A DNA stretch of 64,000 nt from Sepioteuthis lessoniana (GCA_963585895.1 CAUZXS010005776.1:5001-69000); one strand, 5' to 3'. Positions 10,768 through 21,960 are shown, counted from the stretch's first letter. The notes: generated by a model not told the origin, from the sequence alone. Numbers and translations: made by a program.

Positions 10768-11080
10768 GGGCCCGTGGCACAGCGGATAGAGGCGTTGAGT
10801 CTCTACGGTTCCATGTGAGCATTGTCAGAAGATAGTGGTTTCAAATCCTACCCAAGCCGGCCAGAGGTTTACTTGGTCAAATATGTAGTGCAATAGACAA
10901 CAACTATGGAAGGCAGTAATTACTGGGGATACGGTTACAAGACTCATCATTCCTATCCGAGGTCGCGGTAAATCACCTGAAGAAGGCCAGAGGTGAAATT
11001 TGGCCGAAACGTAGTGAAAGAAGAAACAACACAAAAAAACTACCAAGATGTGGACAAAAAGTCCACAATAAATAAAAAAT
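10768..11080 (+). mobile_element. Long tRNA-derived SINE (type E)
   Basis: The head GTGGCACAGCGGATAGAGGC matches a pol III A box and GGTTTCAAATCC a B box, although the spacing between them is longer than in a tRNA. The body ends with CCTGAAGAAGGCCAGAGG ... GGCCGAAACGTAGTG and a short A-rich tail. The GAAGAAGGCC/CCGAAACGT module recurs in decayed form at 12345-12437. It resembles a motif I associate with Penelope-like elements, an unproven link. Confidence 0.65.
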
Positions 11081-11224
11081 TAATTCTCAGATTAAGAAGC
11101 CTCATCTCAAAATGATTCCAATTAAAGACAGTCATTCATCAAGTTTTGCTTAGATTGGCACAAGTATGGAGCATCCAGAAAGAATCAAACTCAGTACCAA
11201 TGGTCTACTTTAAGGAATGTTTAT

Positions 11225-11460
11225 TGTAATGTAAATCGTCATTGGAAATGGAATCAGAGACTAAAGTTCAAATCCTGGATGAAACTGTATTTCACTTCAT
11301 GCTAATACCTTAGAAGAAAGTATGAATTCATTTGTTTTCGCCCAGCTATGGGTAAATAGTATTGCAAATAGGTTTCTTTAGCTTTTAGGCAACCTGAATC
11401 CAAACAAACTTTACTCTACTTAAAAAATGACATTGAGAGAGGGGTTGGGTAAATACATAC
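11225..11460 (+). mobile_element. SINE-A, weak head
   Basis: B box AGTTCAAATCCTGGATGA, central part CAGCTATGGGTAAATAGTA and terminal GGGGTTGGGTAAATACATA are all present. The first bases of the head are degenerate. Confidence 0.8.
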
Positions 11461-11699
11461 TAATAGTCTGTTAGACTAACTTTCTAATAATTATTCAACA
11501 GTGGGTATGCTGAAGAATAGAAGCAGGTAAATGGACAACAAGGACAGATAGCAAGAGATAGTCAAGGGAACTCCTTGCTGTCAGCACACTCTAATGATGA
11601 CATTTTATATTGGTTAACATATTTTATACAATGGCCAAGTGGATAAAAACATTGAGAGAATTGCTTACATTTTTTGTGTAATTTCTTCAGTTTTTTGCA

Positions 11700-11950
11700 T
11701 GTGGTTAAATGATATCAAGTATTACTACCACACACAAATAATTTGCAAACAGATCTATTTGACCCATAGACTGGGACCCTAACAGGTACTACCACTCTAA
11801 GTCAGAGTAATGACAATTAAGGCATACAATACACTCCTCAGAGCTCCAAACTTTAAGCCTTACTGTGAGAAGCAGGTTAGTGTCATACCCAAGACATCTC
11901 TTTTGGGAGAGAGGTCTTACCTCTCTCAGCAAAGGATACAGCATATTCTA
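11700..11950 (-). repeat. CR55 composite repeat, partial
   Basis: Contains the join of a 55-bp module to the AACAGATCTATTTGACCC segment and then the 'AGAGCTCCA ... GTGTCATACCCA' segment of CR55. Confidence 0.65.
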
Positions 11951-12344
11951 AGTCACAGCAACAGAACATAACATTGATTGAGGTCTCTCTAGTTACCTGA
12001 CAGTCACAAGTTCTGTTAAATGTGTTATATTCTGTGTAAAAGACATCTGTTCTCTCCATATCCAATTTTTATATGCTTGTATATAATGCGTTTTATTATT
12101 ACTTTCAGTTTAAATGCCACCTGCATCATAAACTTCTATTGAAAAATACAAAAGCACAACTCACTCAGCAACATCAACAATAGAAACAAAATCAATCACT
12201 GGGTTGGATAGTGCAACAATTCATATAATCTTCATTGATACATGATACCTTCTAAGTGTAGACAGGAAAACAAGAATAATCTACCCCCATGGATTGAATA
12301 AAGAATTCAGTTCAAAATTCATAAGAGGATACTGTGACAGATAC

Positions 12345-12437
12345 CTGAAGAAGGCCAGAGAGTGTAATGACTGAAACTTTGTGAATGCAATAATCAAGAT
12401 AGGGACACAAGTCCAAATACATTAGTATATAATAAAG
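12345..12437 (+). repeat. 3' module shared with the type E SINE
   Basis: ACCTGAAGAAGGCCAGAG followed by CTGAAACTTTGTG and a 'GGGACACAAGTCC' stretch parallels 10975-11072. No tRNA-like head is visible. Confidence 0.5.
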
Positions 12438-12555
12438 TTATCATCAGCATTTTAAATGGTTGATGATGTAAGTTATTTATTTAAGGGTTATATTATATAT
12501 TATTTTTATGTGAGTATAGTATAAATGAATATGAAACATGTTGATGTTAAGAAAA

Positions 12556-12847
12556 GGAGTTGCCCGTGGTGTAATGGTTATCGTCATAGGAAATGGACAC
12601 GCCGACACGAGTTCAAATCCTGGATGAGACTAACTGCATTTCACATAGCACTAATACCCTTGGGAAAGGTATGAATCCAATTATTCTCCCTCCAGCTATG
12701 GGTAAATAGTAGGGCAGACTGGGTTCTTCACCTTGGTGAGGCAGCTAATCTAGGAGAAAGAAAACTCTGAATTCAAACCTGTTAAACTCCGCTTAGAAAT
12801 CGACCTTGTGTCATACCCTGCCCGAGCGGAAGGGTGGGTAAATATGA
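12556..12847 (+). mobile_element. SINE-A, full length
   Basis: A good reference copy. Head CCGTGGTGTAATGGTTAT (A box) and GAGTTCAAATCCTGG (B box) make a tRNA-derived pol III promoter. The middle holds AATACCCTTGGGAAAGGTAT and CCAGCTATGGGTAAATAGTA, and the end is CTGCCCGAGCGG then GGGTGGGTAAATA. Length is about 290 bp. Such SINEs need a partner LINE's enzymes; I cannot name the partner for this tail. Confidence 0.88.
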
Positions 12848-12871
12848 AGAAAATCTTTCTTTTTATAAATT

Positions 12872-13130
12872 TTGGCCATTAGTCAAATGAGTAGAGTGTT
12901 CGCCAATGGTCCAGGAGACCAAAGTTCAATCCCAGGTCAAGTCATACCAAAGACTGAAAAAATAGTGCTTGATGCCGCCTTGCTTAACACTCAGCATTAT
13001 AAGGTCAGGATTGAGGATAAAGTGGAGCAATCCAGGGAATGGAGTAGTGCCCTCCCCTACATCTTGGTGTAGTAGCTATTAAAAAGGGAGCCTTTGTATC
13101 ACCCTCGACTACTGCTGCCAACTTACAAAT
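12872..13130 (+). mobile_element. SINE-C, full length
   Basis: tRNA-like head: AATGAGTAGAGTGTTCGCC (A box region) and AAGTTCAATCCCAGGTC (B box). The body includes CTTAACACTCAGCATTATAA, TGGAGCAATCCAGGGA and the end CACCCTCGACTAC ... GCCAACTTAC. It lies only 25 bp after a SINE-A copy. Confidence 0.85.
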
Positions 13131-13209
13131 ATATTTGAGAAATATTTAAATATCAAAAGTGCAAAAAGTTATATTTTGAAATAAATCAGATAGTATAAAA
13201 TATGTTAAC

Positions 13210-13490
13210 GAATATAAAATGTCATCATTAAGGTGTGCTGACAGTATGGAGTTCCCTTGACTATCTCTTGCTATCTGTCTTTATTGTCCATCACTCCTGG
13301 CAAGTCCTCTAGACTGCATCCAGTGTTTGCACAGAGCTGATGTAAGTCTTTGCTGCTCAGCTAATACTGAGTAAGACTCCATAAGAGAACATAACTTATG
13401 GCTCCATTCTTACTTTCCCAGCATGTCTTTAATGGTTGGGGATGGAAAGCAAGTGGCTGTACTGCAGCTGTTTTAAAGGGTGCAAAGAAA
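13210..13490 (-). mobile_element. RTE-like LINE 3' fragment, decayed
   Basis: Same order of landmarks as other copies on the minus strand: terminal TCATCATTAA (plus view), 'CTGACAG ... TCCATCACTCCTGGCAAGTC' and 'AGACTCCATAAGAGAACATAACTTATG'. Heavily mutated. Confidence 0.7.
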
Positions 13491-13875
13491 AATCCCTGAT
13501 GTGTATATATATATATATATAACTCAAGAATTTTTTTTTGATATAATTTTATTACAGTGTTAAATATTTGTTAATTTGTAATCTCTGTTCAGATTTGCTT
13601 TTAGGATCTCTTCCTAACATCAAAAGAAAATTCACAATGAATTTCAAATTTTTGAAATACTTTCTTAATATGATCAGCAAAACATTTTTTAATTATTAGT
13701 TTTTCATCTCATATTTCTTTCAAGCTTGAGTCATAAGGATTATTCAACACTTCACACATTTTTTCGCATAAAATCATAAACAGACAACTCATCTAACCAC
13801 TATTTTTTCTTTCTTTCTCTCTCTCAAGAAATATATGTATATATAAAGAGAGCGGGGTAGTATCAAAAGAGAGAA

Positions 13876-13920
13876 GTGTGTGTGTGTGTGTGTGTGTGCG
13901 TGTGTGTGTGTGTGTGTGTA
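13876..13920. repeat. GT microsatellite
   Basis: About 22 GT units with one interruption. Confidence 0.97.
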
Positions 13921-14047
13921 ACAGGTTGGTGCAAAAATAGTTGCAGATTTTGTTATTCTAAATTCTAATGTGAATTTTAGAATAAACCATTCTTTAACTA
14001 TATCCATGGAGTATACCATTTGTTACATTCTACTAATTTACCACTCT

Positions 14048-14320
14048 CGGAGAGGCACTCATGACATAACTGTTATTGTCATGGGAAATAGAGCTAACAA
14101 CCCAAGTTCAAATCCCGGACAAGGCTGCATTTCACATAATATCCTTGGGAAAGTTTTGAATCCAACTATCTTTCCCCTCCTAGCTATGGGTAAATAGTAG
14201 GGCAGACTATGCTCTTTAACCCTTGTATGGCAACTAGTCTAGGAGAAGTAAACTCCGAATTCAAACCAGTTGTACTGTGCTTAAAAATTGACCACATGGC
14301 AGAGGGTTTAAGTGAATACA
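14048..14320 (+). mobile_element. SINE-A
   Basis: B box AAGTTCAAATCCCGGACAA, CTAGCTATGGGTAAATAGTA and the tail region are clear. Part of the tail is deleted after 'TTAAAAATTGACC'. Confidence 0.82.
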
Positions 14321-14389
14321 TTCTGATTTACCATTTTGTTAGCAGAACTTAGAATACACTAACAGCATCACCACCCCACCAATAAAAAG

Positions 14390-14440
14390 GTGTCCTGGAT
14401 ATGACACAAAACAGTATATGGTGGTGAGGCCTCAGTATTA
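14390..14440 (+). repeat. CR55 5' segment
   Basis: GTGTCCTGGATATGACACAAAAC and GGTGAGGC, the start segment of CR55, directly before the 109-bp array. Confidence 0.6.
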
Positions 14441-14880
14441 AATAGGAATGCTTAAACTCATATAACTGTAAAGATTATTTGTAAATGATTATTATTAAAT
14501 AGGAATAGTTACTTGAAACTACATAATTATGTATAAGTTATTAATATTAAATAGGAATGCTTAAACTCATATAACTGTGAAGATTATTTGTAAATGATTA
14601 TTATTAAATAGGAATAGTTACTTGAAACTACGTAATTATGTATAAGTTATTAATATTAAATAGGAATGCTTAAACTCATATAACTGTGAAGATTATTTGT
14701 AAATGATTATTATTAAATAGGAATAGTTACTTGAAACTACATAATTATGTATAAGTTATTAATATTAAATAGGAATGCTTGAACCCATCTGTGTACAAAT
14801 TATTTCTTTTAGATAAAATACTTAATACCATGTAATTGTGAGTGGACAAATGATTATTATTAAATAGGAAAAGTTACTTC
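14441..14880 (+). repeat. 109-bp tandem repeat (CR55 module expansion)
   Basis: Near-identical units begin at 14441, 14550 and 14659, exactly 109 bp apart, with a fourth diverged unit from 14768. Each unit is two related halves of about 55 bp beginning AAATAGGAATGCTTAAACTC and AAATAGGAATAGTTACTTGA. These resemble the reverse complement of the CR55 modules. Confidence 0.9.
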
Positions 14881-15620
14881 TAGACAAAATTGATGAAAAA
14901 AAAAAAATGCCCAACAAAGGTCAACATACTTTAAAACAAATTGCTGCACAAGCTAAACAGAAATATTTTTTAAAAGAGCTCTGTTTGTACAAGAGAAATG
15001 ATTCATTTTTTGATCGCATTGTAACATGTAACAATGGATTATAAATGATAGCTGATATTGTTCCACACCATGACTGGACTGAAGGGTAGCACCAAAACTC
15101 TTTCATGATTGGAAAAGAGAAACATCTGCTACAATTTCTTTAATCCAAAAGAAAAACATTGCCAGAGAAATACAAGAACCGCAACATTTATATAAAATGT
15201 TGGTCAATCAAAAAGAACCTATTTTTCCCTATGAATGCCCAGTCACATATGACTTTGTAGAAATTGAATGAACTGTGTCACAAAACTACCTCATCATGTG
15301 GAGGGGTTAGGTAAATACATTCCTTATCCAGTTAACTAATCAAACTTTTCTCTAAATGACAATCACAATTTCAAACTTGCATCTTTCATTGTTAACAATT
15401 TTTTTCACCCGGTCCCTCAAATCTGTTGCATTTTTCTTTTGAGATAAGAGTCAGGAGATTCAATAAAGAATTCTTTCTGAAGGGTTAATCCACTTTTCCC
15501 CATTGAAGAGCTTAATTCAGCCATACACACATGCCTATTGCTAACAGAATAGAAAGAACTGCGTCTTTTTAGAAATTGGATCCTCACAGTTTCCTTTGTC
15601 ACAACTGTGAATTGTTCTTT
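14881..15620. other. No recognisable gene
   Basis: AT-rich. A short SINE-A tail-like phrase (GGAGGGGTTAGGTAAATACATTCC) lies at 15299-15323. The remaining frames look random. Confidence 0.4.
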
Positions 15621-15633
15621 GGAGAGATATTGG

Positions 15634-15870
15634 TTTTGGTTTCTTTGTTTAATGACATATCAACTTTTGTAGGTTATTTAATGCCAAAGCCGTCCTTCCA
15701 GAAGAACAGAAGTGGTACTATTTAACCCATAGCTGGGAAGATAAGGGGGTTCATACCTTTCCCAAGGGTATTTGTCCGAAAGTGAATAGAATAGCATGAC
15801 TGGAGTTTGAACTCACTTACTGCAATTCAGCAGTTCATTGTTTTAACCATTACACTACATGGACACCCCA
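15634..15870 (-). mobile_element. SINE-B, full length with 11-bp TSD
   Basis: Flanked by perfect AGAGATATTGG repeats at 15623-15633 and 15871-15881. On the minus strand it has the head GGTGTCCATGTAGTGTAATG, a B box GAGTTCAAACTCC, the central AATACCCTTGGGAAAGGTAT and CCCAGCTATGGGTTAAATAG, and the tail TTTGGCATTAAATAACC ... GTTGATATGTCATTAAACA. The clean TSD fixes both ends of the family. Confidence 0.9.
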
Positions 15871-16199
15871 AGAGATATTGGCTTGCCATGGCCTTCTCCA
15901 TATGCTGATAGTGAGGCTCTGTATTCAGACAATTTATTAAGGACAAGGGGGATAACTTCTACAACAATTACTATTTAAAATGTCTTGATGAGAAGAGTTC
16001 TTCAACAACCAGGCAGCAGCTTAAAAAGTGTTTCAAGAATTCATCAGTTCAAGGACTCCATAAGTCTACGTAGGCTTTATTATTGGCAACAGTGTACACA
16101 TTCTAATGGTTCTTATTTGATTAATAAATTTTATTCTAAGCTGAGATATATAGCTTTAAAGTTGATGGTTAATAATAGCAATTATTTTTGTACCAAACC

Positions 16200-16275
<76 letters not shown>

Positions 16276-16298
16276 ATACGTGTGTGTGTGTGTGTGAA
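16200..16298. repeat. TA/CA/GT microsatellite
   Basis: (TA)n-(CA)n-(TA)n-(CA)-(GT)n. Self-complementary blocks could fold. Confidence 0.95.
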
Positions 16299-16721
16299 GT
16301 GCTAAAATGATAAGTTTTTGTTATTTTAAACTTTGATATGTGTGTGGAATAACCAGTGAAAACAAAACCATAAATTTCTATTATGTCATTTGCCCCGAGA
16401 CTATTTTGCATAATGCATTGCAAAATAAAAATAAAATGAAAATAAAAAACAAGTGATATTAAAATAAAAGAAGATGAAAAAGAGAACAAAAAGGGCAAGG
16501 AAAAAAAAGGTAAAAGTGAGGAAATTGGAGTGAGAAACAAACATACACACACATAAATATATACACACACATACACAGTGAAGAGTATTCCTAAGAAACA
16601 AGGTACACATTGCTTACCTCATAAAAATTATTCCATACAAAATCAAAAATTTATTTATTTATTGAATTTAATGTATTATTTATTTCAGTTGTATCATACA
16701 ACACTTCAGGGAAATTCAGAG

Positions 16722-16797
16722 AATTTGTACCATATATTATATCATTGTAATGATATAATGAATTTATACCATATATTATATCATTGTAATGAACACT
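16722..16797. repeat. Tandem 38-bp pair
   Basis: ACCATATATTATATCATTGT occurs twice, 38 bp apart, with AT-rich self-complementary content. Confidence 0.7.
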
Positions 16798-16919
16798 TGA
16801 ATCTTGTAAGCAGATATTTGCCTTTGAAAATCTGTACCTCTGATACAAAAAATTCAATTCACAGAAATTTTTTTCTAAAATGAAATTATATGACACTTTC
16901 TGACAAAACATGGTGTGAA

Positions 16920-17158
16920 TTTGGTTTTATTTGGTTTCTTTGTTTAATGGCATATCAACCTTCATGGGTTATTTAATGCCAAAGGCATCTTAGTAAGAGA
17001 ACAGTAGTGGTACAATTTAACCTATAGCTGGTGGAGTAAGAGGGCTCATACCTTTCTCAGGGATATTAATCCAAAAATTAACATAACATGTCTGAAGTTT
17101 GAACACACTAACTACAATGTCACATGCTAACCATTTTACTATAAGAAATCCCACTGTA
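16920..17158 (-). mobile_element. SINE-B
   Basis: Reads the SINE-B tail, body and head on the minus strand (plus view: GTTTAATGGCATATCAACC, TAACCTATAGCTGG, TTTCTCAGGGATATTAATCC). The head is decayed. Confidence 0.82.
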
Positions 17159-17611
17159 TGAATCTGGGAAAAGACTAAAGACAGAAATGCCCAGAATATA
17201 CAGAATCCACAGGTTTGCCAGGTGTCTGTGAAACTTGCAGCATCTCAGGCCAAATAAAACTCCTGCATTTGGTACTCCACAATCACGTGCTTCACTCCAC
17301 TCAGCTCTCAAATTACCTCGCTTGGAATATTGTTATGCAAATACATCTAAAGCAAGGTTATGAATATATATAATTTTTTTCTTTCTTTTACCCTTCCAAA
17401 TAACCACTTTTGTCATGTTGAAACAATTAACATAAAAAGTGAACTTCAAAAATATTGGTATCCATTTGAAGATCATGTATTTCAAATGCATGAAACTGAC
17501 TAATGGATAATATATAACATTGTATAAATTATTTTAGATTTTAAACCAGCAGAGCATTCTTTTAGAAATTTTCTAAAATTTTAAAACTGTCATTTGCTCA
17601 AAAGTATTGAC

Positions 17612-17970
17612 ATTATATATAAATAGACGGCAATTGCACAAGAATGCTACAAGCTATATTGAATAAATCCGGGAGGCAACATCCCACAAAACAGCAGCTA
17701 TATGGCCATCTACCACCCATCTCAAAAACCATCCAAATTAGACAAACAAGACAGCAGGACACTGATGGAGAAGTAAGGATAAACTCATAAGTGATGCACT
17801 CCTGTGGATCCCTTAACACAGACGAGCAAGGGTTGGGCAACCAGCTAGAACCTATCTACAACAGCTCTGCACTGATACTGGATGTAGCATAGAAGACCTG
17901 CCAGGAGTGATGGATGTGAGACAGATGAGTGGCGAGAGAAGGTCAGGGAAATCTGTGCTTATAGCAAAAC
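17612..17970 (+). mobile_element. RTE-like LINE 3' fragment
   Basis: Plus strand: CAATTGCACAAGAATGCTAC (NYTRMLRAIL region), 'GCAGCTATATGGCCATCTACC', 'AGACAAACAAGACAGCAGGAC' and 'GACCTGCCAGGAGTGATGG'. This is the C-terminal region of the same LINE as 32340-32960 in broken frames. It runs into a TA repeat. Confidence 0.8.
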
Positions 17971-17971
<1 letters not shown>

Positions 17972-18018
<47 letters not shown>

Positions 18019-18039
18019 CACACACACACACACACACGT
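17972..18039. repeat. TA/CA microsatellite
   Basis: About 40 bp of (TA)n followed by (CA)n. Confidence 0.95.
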
Positions 18040-18660
18040 TCTGTTGGTTGAAGCTTAGAATATGCTGACTGTAAGGCCCCCTTCCTCAAAAAAAGGGATA
18101 TCCTGGATATGACACTAAACTGCATTTGATGGTGAGGCTCTATTTCAGAAAATCTGGAGAGTACAGAGTAACCACTTCATTGCCATTACTCCCAGAGTAG
18201 TAGTAACTGTATATTCATCATCATCATCATGTCATGCCGTCAGCATGGATCTCCCTGACTCTCTCCCACCACCCGTCCCTATCATCCATCACTCCAGGAA
18301 GGTCTTCAAGGCTACATCCTGTATCACCACAGAGCTGTTGTATATAAGTTCTAGCTGGTTGTCCTGCCTTTGCTCATCCATGTGAAGGGGTCCACAGGAG
18401 TATGTCGCTTATGAGTTACTACCACTTAATACTTAGGTACGACTTACTCAATATCAATGAATCAAACAGATCTGTTTAAAAAATTTTCACCTTCAATAGG
18501 ATTGTATACAAAAAAAAAAAATCTTAAGAAATAACAACACAAAAAATATAAATATGAACATGTAATAAATGCAATTCCTTAACCTCTATGCATGAAATAA
18601 ACTTAGACAGGTTGACATGCAATAAAATCAACCAGTTAATTAACAGACCCAAACTGATTG
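18040..18660 (+). repeat. CR55, interrupted by an RTE-like insert
   Basis: 18060-18212 carries AGAATATGCTGACTG, 'ATATCCTGGATATGACACTAAA' and 'CATTGCCATTACTCCCAG'. 18416-18650 carries later parts, including 'GCAATTCCTTAACCTCTATG' and 'GGTTGACATGCAATAAAATCAA'. The RTE-like piece at 18213-18415 lies between them, so it inserted later. Confidence 0.65.
18213..18415 (-). mobile_element. RTE-like LINE 3' end
   Basis: Starts (plus view) with TCATCATCATCATGTCATGC, then 'CTCTCCCACCACCCGTCCCTATC' and 'GGTCCACAGGAGTATGTCGC'. It is a short 5'-truncated copy inside CR55. Confidence 0.8.
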
Positions 18661-19041
18661 GATGGAGAAGAAATACTTGGACACTTACAAAATATTTGAT
18701 AATACTTACATTTAATAATACAATAATACAATACAATACTTACAATGCTCACAATAATACAATAATACTTACATTTACTTTAAATTCACACAGTTAACAT
18801 ATTTTGATATGAAAAATAAAAAGTAACTGCAAACCAGGGTTATGTGGCTAAGTATTAAAATATGAATTCAATATATAGCAATTGTTTTTTTACCATTACT
18901 TTTGCTCATGTTTTATTCTACAATATATAAACAGTTTTAAAAAAATTGATATAATTTTATAATCTAATAACTTTATTCTACACCACATACACAATTTCAA
19001 AAAAATTTAATTTTATAATCTAATAACTTGACCGATTCTTG

Positions 19042-19223
19042 TTCAAATCATATCAAATTTTCCCAGCATGTGTAGAAACAACTCAAAATTCTGTGTTTAA
19101 TGTTTTATGCATTCTTCACAGGTAGAGAAATGCTATTCACTGGAAAAGAAAAGGTGTTTTAACATTAAACATAGCATTCTAAGTTATTTCTACACATGCT
19201 GTTAAAATTTGAGAGCATTTGAA
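19042..19223. repeat. Foldback repeat, 63-bp arms
   Basis: Arm 19042-19104 (TTCAAAT ... AGCATGTGTAGAAA) is the near-complement of 19161-19223 (TTTCTACACATGCT ... ATTTGAA), with a 56-bp spacer. It is probably a nonautonomous DNA element, but no coding part shows this. Confidence 0.85.
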
Positions 19224-19225
19224 TG

Positions 19226-19496
19226 AGAAGGAAATGGACACAGCAACCTGTGTTCAAATCCAGGATGAGGCTGTTTGCTTTTCACATAGCGCTGATACTC
19301 TTGGAAAAGGCATGCATCCAATTATTTTCCTTCCAGCAATGGGTGAATAGTGGGGCAGGGTGAACTCTTCAACTTTGGTATGGCAACCAGTCTTAGAGAA
19401 GGAAAACTCTGAATTAAAAACTCTGAATGTTAAACTCCACTTAAAAATTGACTATGCATCGCATCCTGCTTATGTGAAAGGGTTATATAAATACAC
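19226..19496 (+). mobile_element. SINE-A, head truncated
   Basis: Begins at GGAAATGGACACAGCAACC just after the foldback repeat and carries B box, body and tail. The A box is missing. Confidence 0.8.
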
Positions 19497-19701
19497 ACAC
19501 TGTACATTTCAAATGATATCAAAATTTTTTAAACACCCAGTAAATAATGTTAATCTTATATCAAACAACATCACTTGTATAAATCTGAAGTAAATATAAA
19601 CTGGAACTCAGTAAAAATGGCTAATCATACTAACACTTTTATTAATACAATACACATAAAAGACTGTTGAAAAGATAGATTTGTTGTAAATTTGTCAGTA
19701 T

Positions 19702-19875
19702 GATAGACATACATAGAAAGTTGGATAAATCAAGCACTTAACTCAAATTTAAATGTGTGATATTTCGTTCGGATTTATTTCAAGTACGTGAAATTGAAAT
19801 AAAGCCAAATGAAATATCACACATCTAAATTTGAGTTTAGTGTTTGATTTATCCAACTTTCCACATATTTCTATC
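19702..19875. repeat. Near-perfect palindrome, about 81-bp arms
   Basis: 19702-19782 and 19794-19875 are inverted complements (AAGTTGGATAAATCAAGCAC against a matching stretch ending in TTTGATTTATCCAACTT) around an 11-bp centre. One hairpin of about 170 nt would form. It contains no ORF and is a candidate foldback transposon. Confidence 0.88.
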
Positions 19876-20004
19876 ACATAAAAAAACTGTAACTTAAAAA
19901 TAAGAGCAATTTCTTCTCCAATTTTCAAGTAAATCATAATTTTGCAGGACTTGTATTCATGCTCAATGTCATTTTTTAATCATCCAAATATTCAATATAA
20001 CAGA

Positions 20005-20225
20005 GATAACTATGAAATGTTAATTAGAATCCTTAAAACCTTCCCAAACAAAAGCATCAATATCATCATGGACCATTGTACTGTTACAGATCCATAAATT
20101 GTTAACATATATTTAACTTTTTTGAGGCATAAATATCATCATGGACTGCTTTTAACTATGAAATGCTAATTAGAATTCCCAAAAAGAAACATCATTATCA
20201 TATGGGACCACTGTTAACTATGAGA
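20005..20225. repeat. Diverged tandem repeat, about 146 bp
   Basis: AACTATGAAATG-TAATTAGAAT recurs at about 20006 and 20152, and ATATCATCATGGACC recurs between them. Confidence 0.6.
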
Positions 20226-20524
20226 GCCAAATATGCTCAGAAGTAATCTTGTATATAGATATATATAATTATATACACAGGCTACAAAAATTATATAACT
20301 GGACTGCCAATAAAGTCTTTATCAGATGATAACTCAGGGGTCAAGCCTGGTTTGGGGGTTGACATTCTAATTAAAATTAGAATGCCCACTGTTCAGTTAG
20401 AATTAAAACAGCTGAGAATTCAGCAGGAAAAGTGATCAATGCACAAAAAGTATAGAGCAGATGAAACAATATTGAAAAATAAGAAGTAAATAAGCTTAAT
20501 AACACAGATATAGATGGTATAGTC

Positions 20525-21040
20525 CTTTTAATGGTAATGAAACCTGTTTAGGGTCATTTTATGCTCAGAGGTTAGGGAATTGCATTCATTGTATGGTCAT
20601 ATTCACATTTTTGTGTAGATACTTCTTGAAGATTTTTATTTTTTGTTTTTGCACACAGTCCTAGATAGGACATTCCTTTGATTGAGTGATTGATATTAAT
20701 GGCATGTAAACCAGTCGAAATTTATTTTATATTTAGAGAGAGGTTAGGGAACTACATTCATTGTATGATTATATTTACATTTTTTTTTTTTGCCCATTGT
20801 CATATCAAATACAAATAATTTTTAAACATATCAACTTGATCCATAGTTTGTACCCTTAACAGGTACTACTATTCCAGGTCAGAGTGGATCAGGGAGTAAT
20901 GACAATGAAGGAGTTCTCCAGAACTGGAGCCTCACTATTAGATGCAGTTTCGTATAATACACAGGACCACACCCTTTTTGAGTGGGGTCTTACCTATCTG
21001 CAAGGATACAATCAGTATATTCTCAACTCTGCCAACAATA
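20525..21040 (-). repeat. CR55, subtype with GAGGTTAGGGAAT module
   Basis: Contains 'CAGAGGTTAGGGAATTGCATTCATTGTATG' twice in related form (about 20565 and 20750) and then the standard TACTACTATTCCAGGTCAGAGTGGA segment and its end. The same subtype module appears at 35530 and, reversed, near 24510 and 18580. Confidence 0.65.
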
Positions 21041-21664
21041 CATTCCTGTACACATCCCCAATTATCATCAATATAAATGCACATTGAGGCAGCAAATGCA
21101 GTATAGTAAATAAAAACATATTGTTATTGATTACCCTATTACTTTTGTCTTACCTTGGTTGGTATGTATGCAGAGACAGATTTTATATTTACACTATCTC
21201 TCTCTCTCTCTATATATATAACATAGCAAATATCCACCTTCCCAACTTCCTTCTCTCAGGTACTTTAACAATTGACATTAAAGTTAAGTGGTTTATTTTC
21301 TGAACATAGCAATTAACACTCATTTCTGTTGTAATCATTTTGTCATAAGTGAGCAATATCATCTTAGCTGCAGGCACACAATTTTATCTAACACTCACTT
21401 TTATTGTATTTATCTTTTTTTATTAAACCAAAATGAAAAGACAGAATAAGACTTGATAGCTGACAATAAAGATTTTTAAAAATGCTGATATGGAACAAAT
21501 TCATGCCAAATTTTTCTATGCTATCAAGATCTGTGAAATTTTCACAATGCAGCTTCAAACATCAGAAACAGAATACCAAATGAGTAAATCATTTTGATAA
21601 AACTGTTTAAAAAAAAAGAAGAAAGGAAAGGAAGAAATATTATTTATAGTTTTAAACAGTGGAT

Positions 21665-21960
21665 TATTCATTTAAATTATTGTTGTTATTATTATTATTA
21701 TTAACCAATTCGAATTCACTACTGGACGAAGGTATTTCTCTCTTCCTCCTATGGTAACTTTGCGCTAGCCTCTGTCATGTCTTACCAGCAAGCTCCATTA
21801 TAACATTTTCCATTTTCTATCAGGTCGTTTCTTACTACACTTGTTATTTCTTGTGTACTATTCTACCAAACTTCTGTATTAAATGTTATTCTTTCTTCTA
21901 TGTGTCTTGACTAAATCCATTTTTGTTGTTTGATAATTTCTATGAAATATCTTATCTTGA
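21665..21960 (-). mobile_element. Second RTE-type LINE 3' end
   Basis: A (TTA)n tract at 21680-21703 is followed by CACTACTGGACGAAGGTATT, close to the 'CACTGCTGGACGAAGG' phrase near the 3' end of many animal RTE-like LINEs. It is on the minus strand, decayed, and distinct from the main RTE-like family here. Confidence 0.6.

Noticed and set aside
10975..11075. A Penelope-like element
   Set aside because: Only a short GAAGAAGGCC/CCGAAACGT phrase resembles one; no coding region, so noted only as a shared module.
12556..12640. Possible functional tRNA genes at SINE heads
   Set aside because: A and B boxes are present but no cloverleaf acceptor stem closes; these are SINE promoters.
14441..14880. 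CRISPR-like array
   Set aside because: Whole units repeat without unique spacers, and the setting is eukaryotic.
16169..16610. 135-codon minus-strand frame
   Set aside because: Built from a microsatellite and A/T-rich sequence; Phe/Ser-rich composition, no motif.
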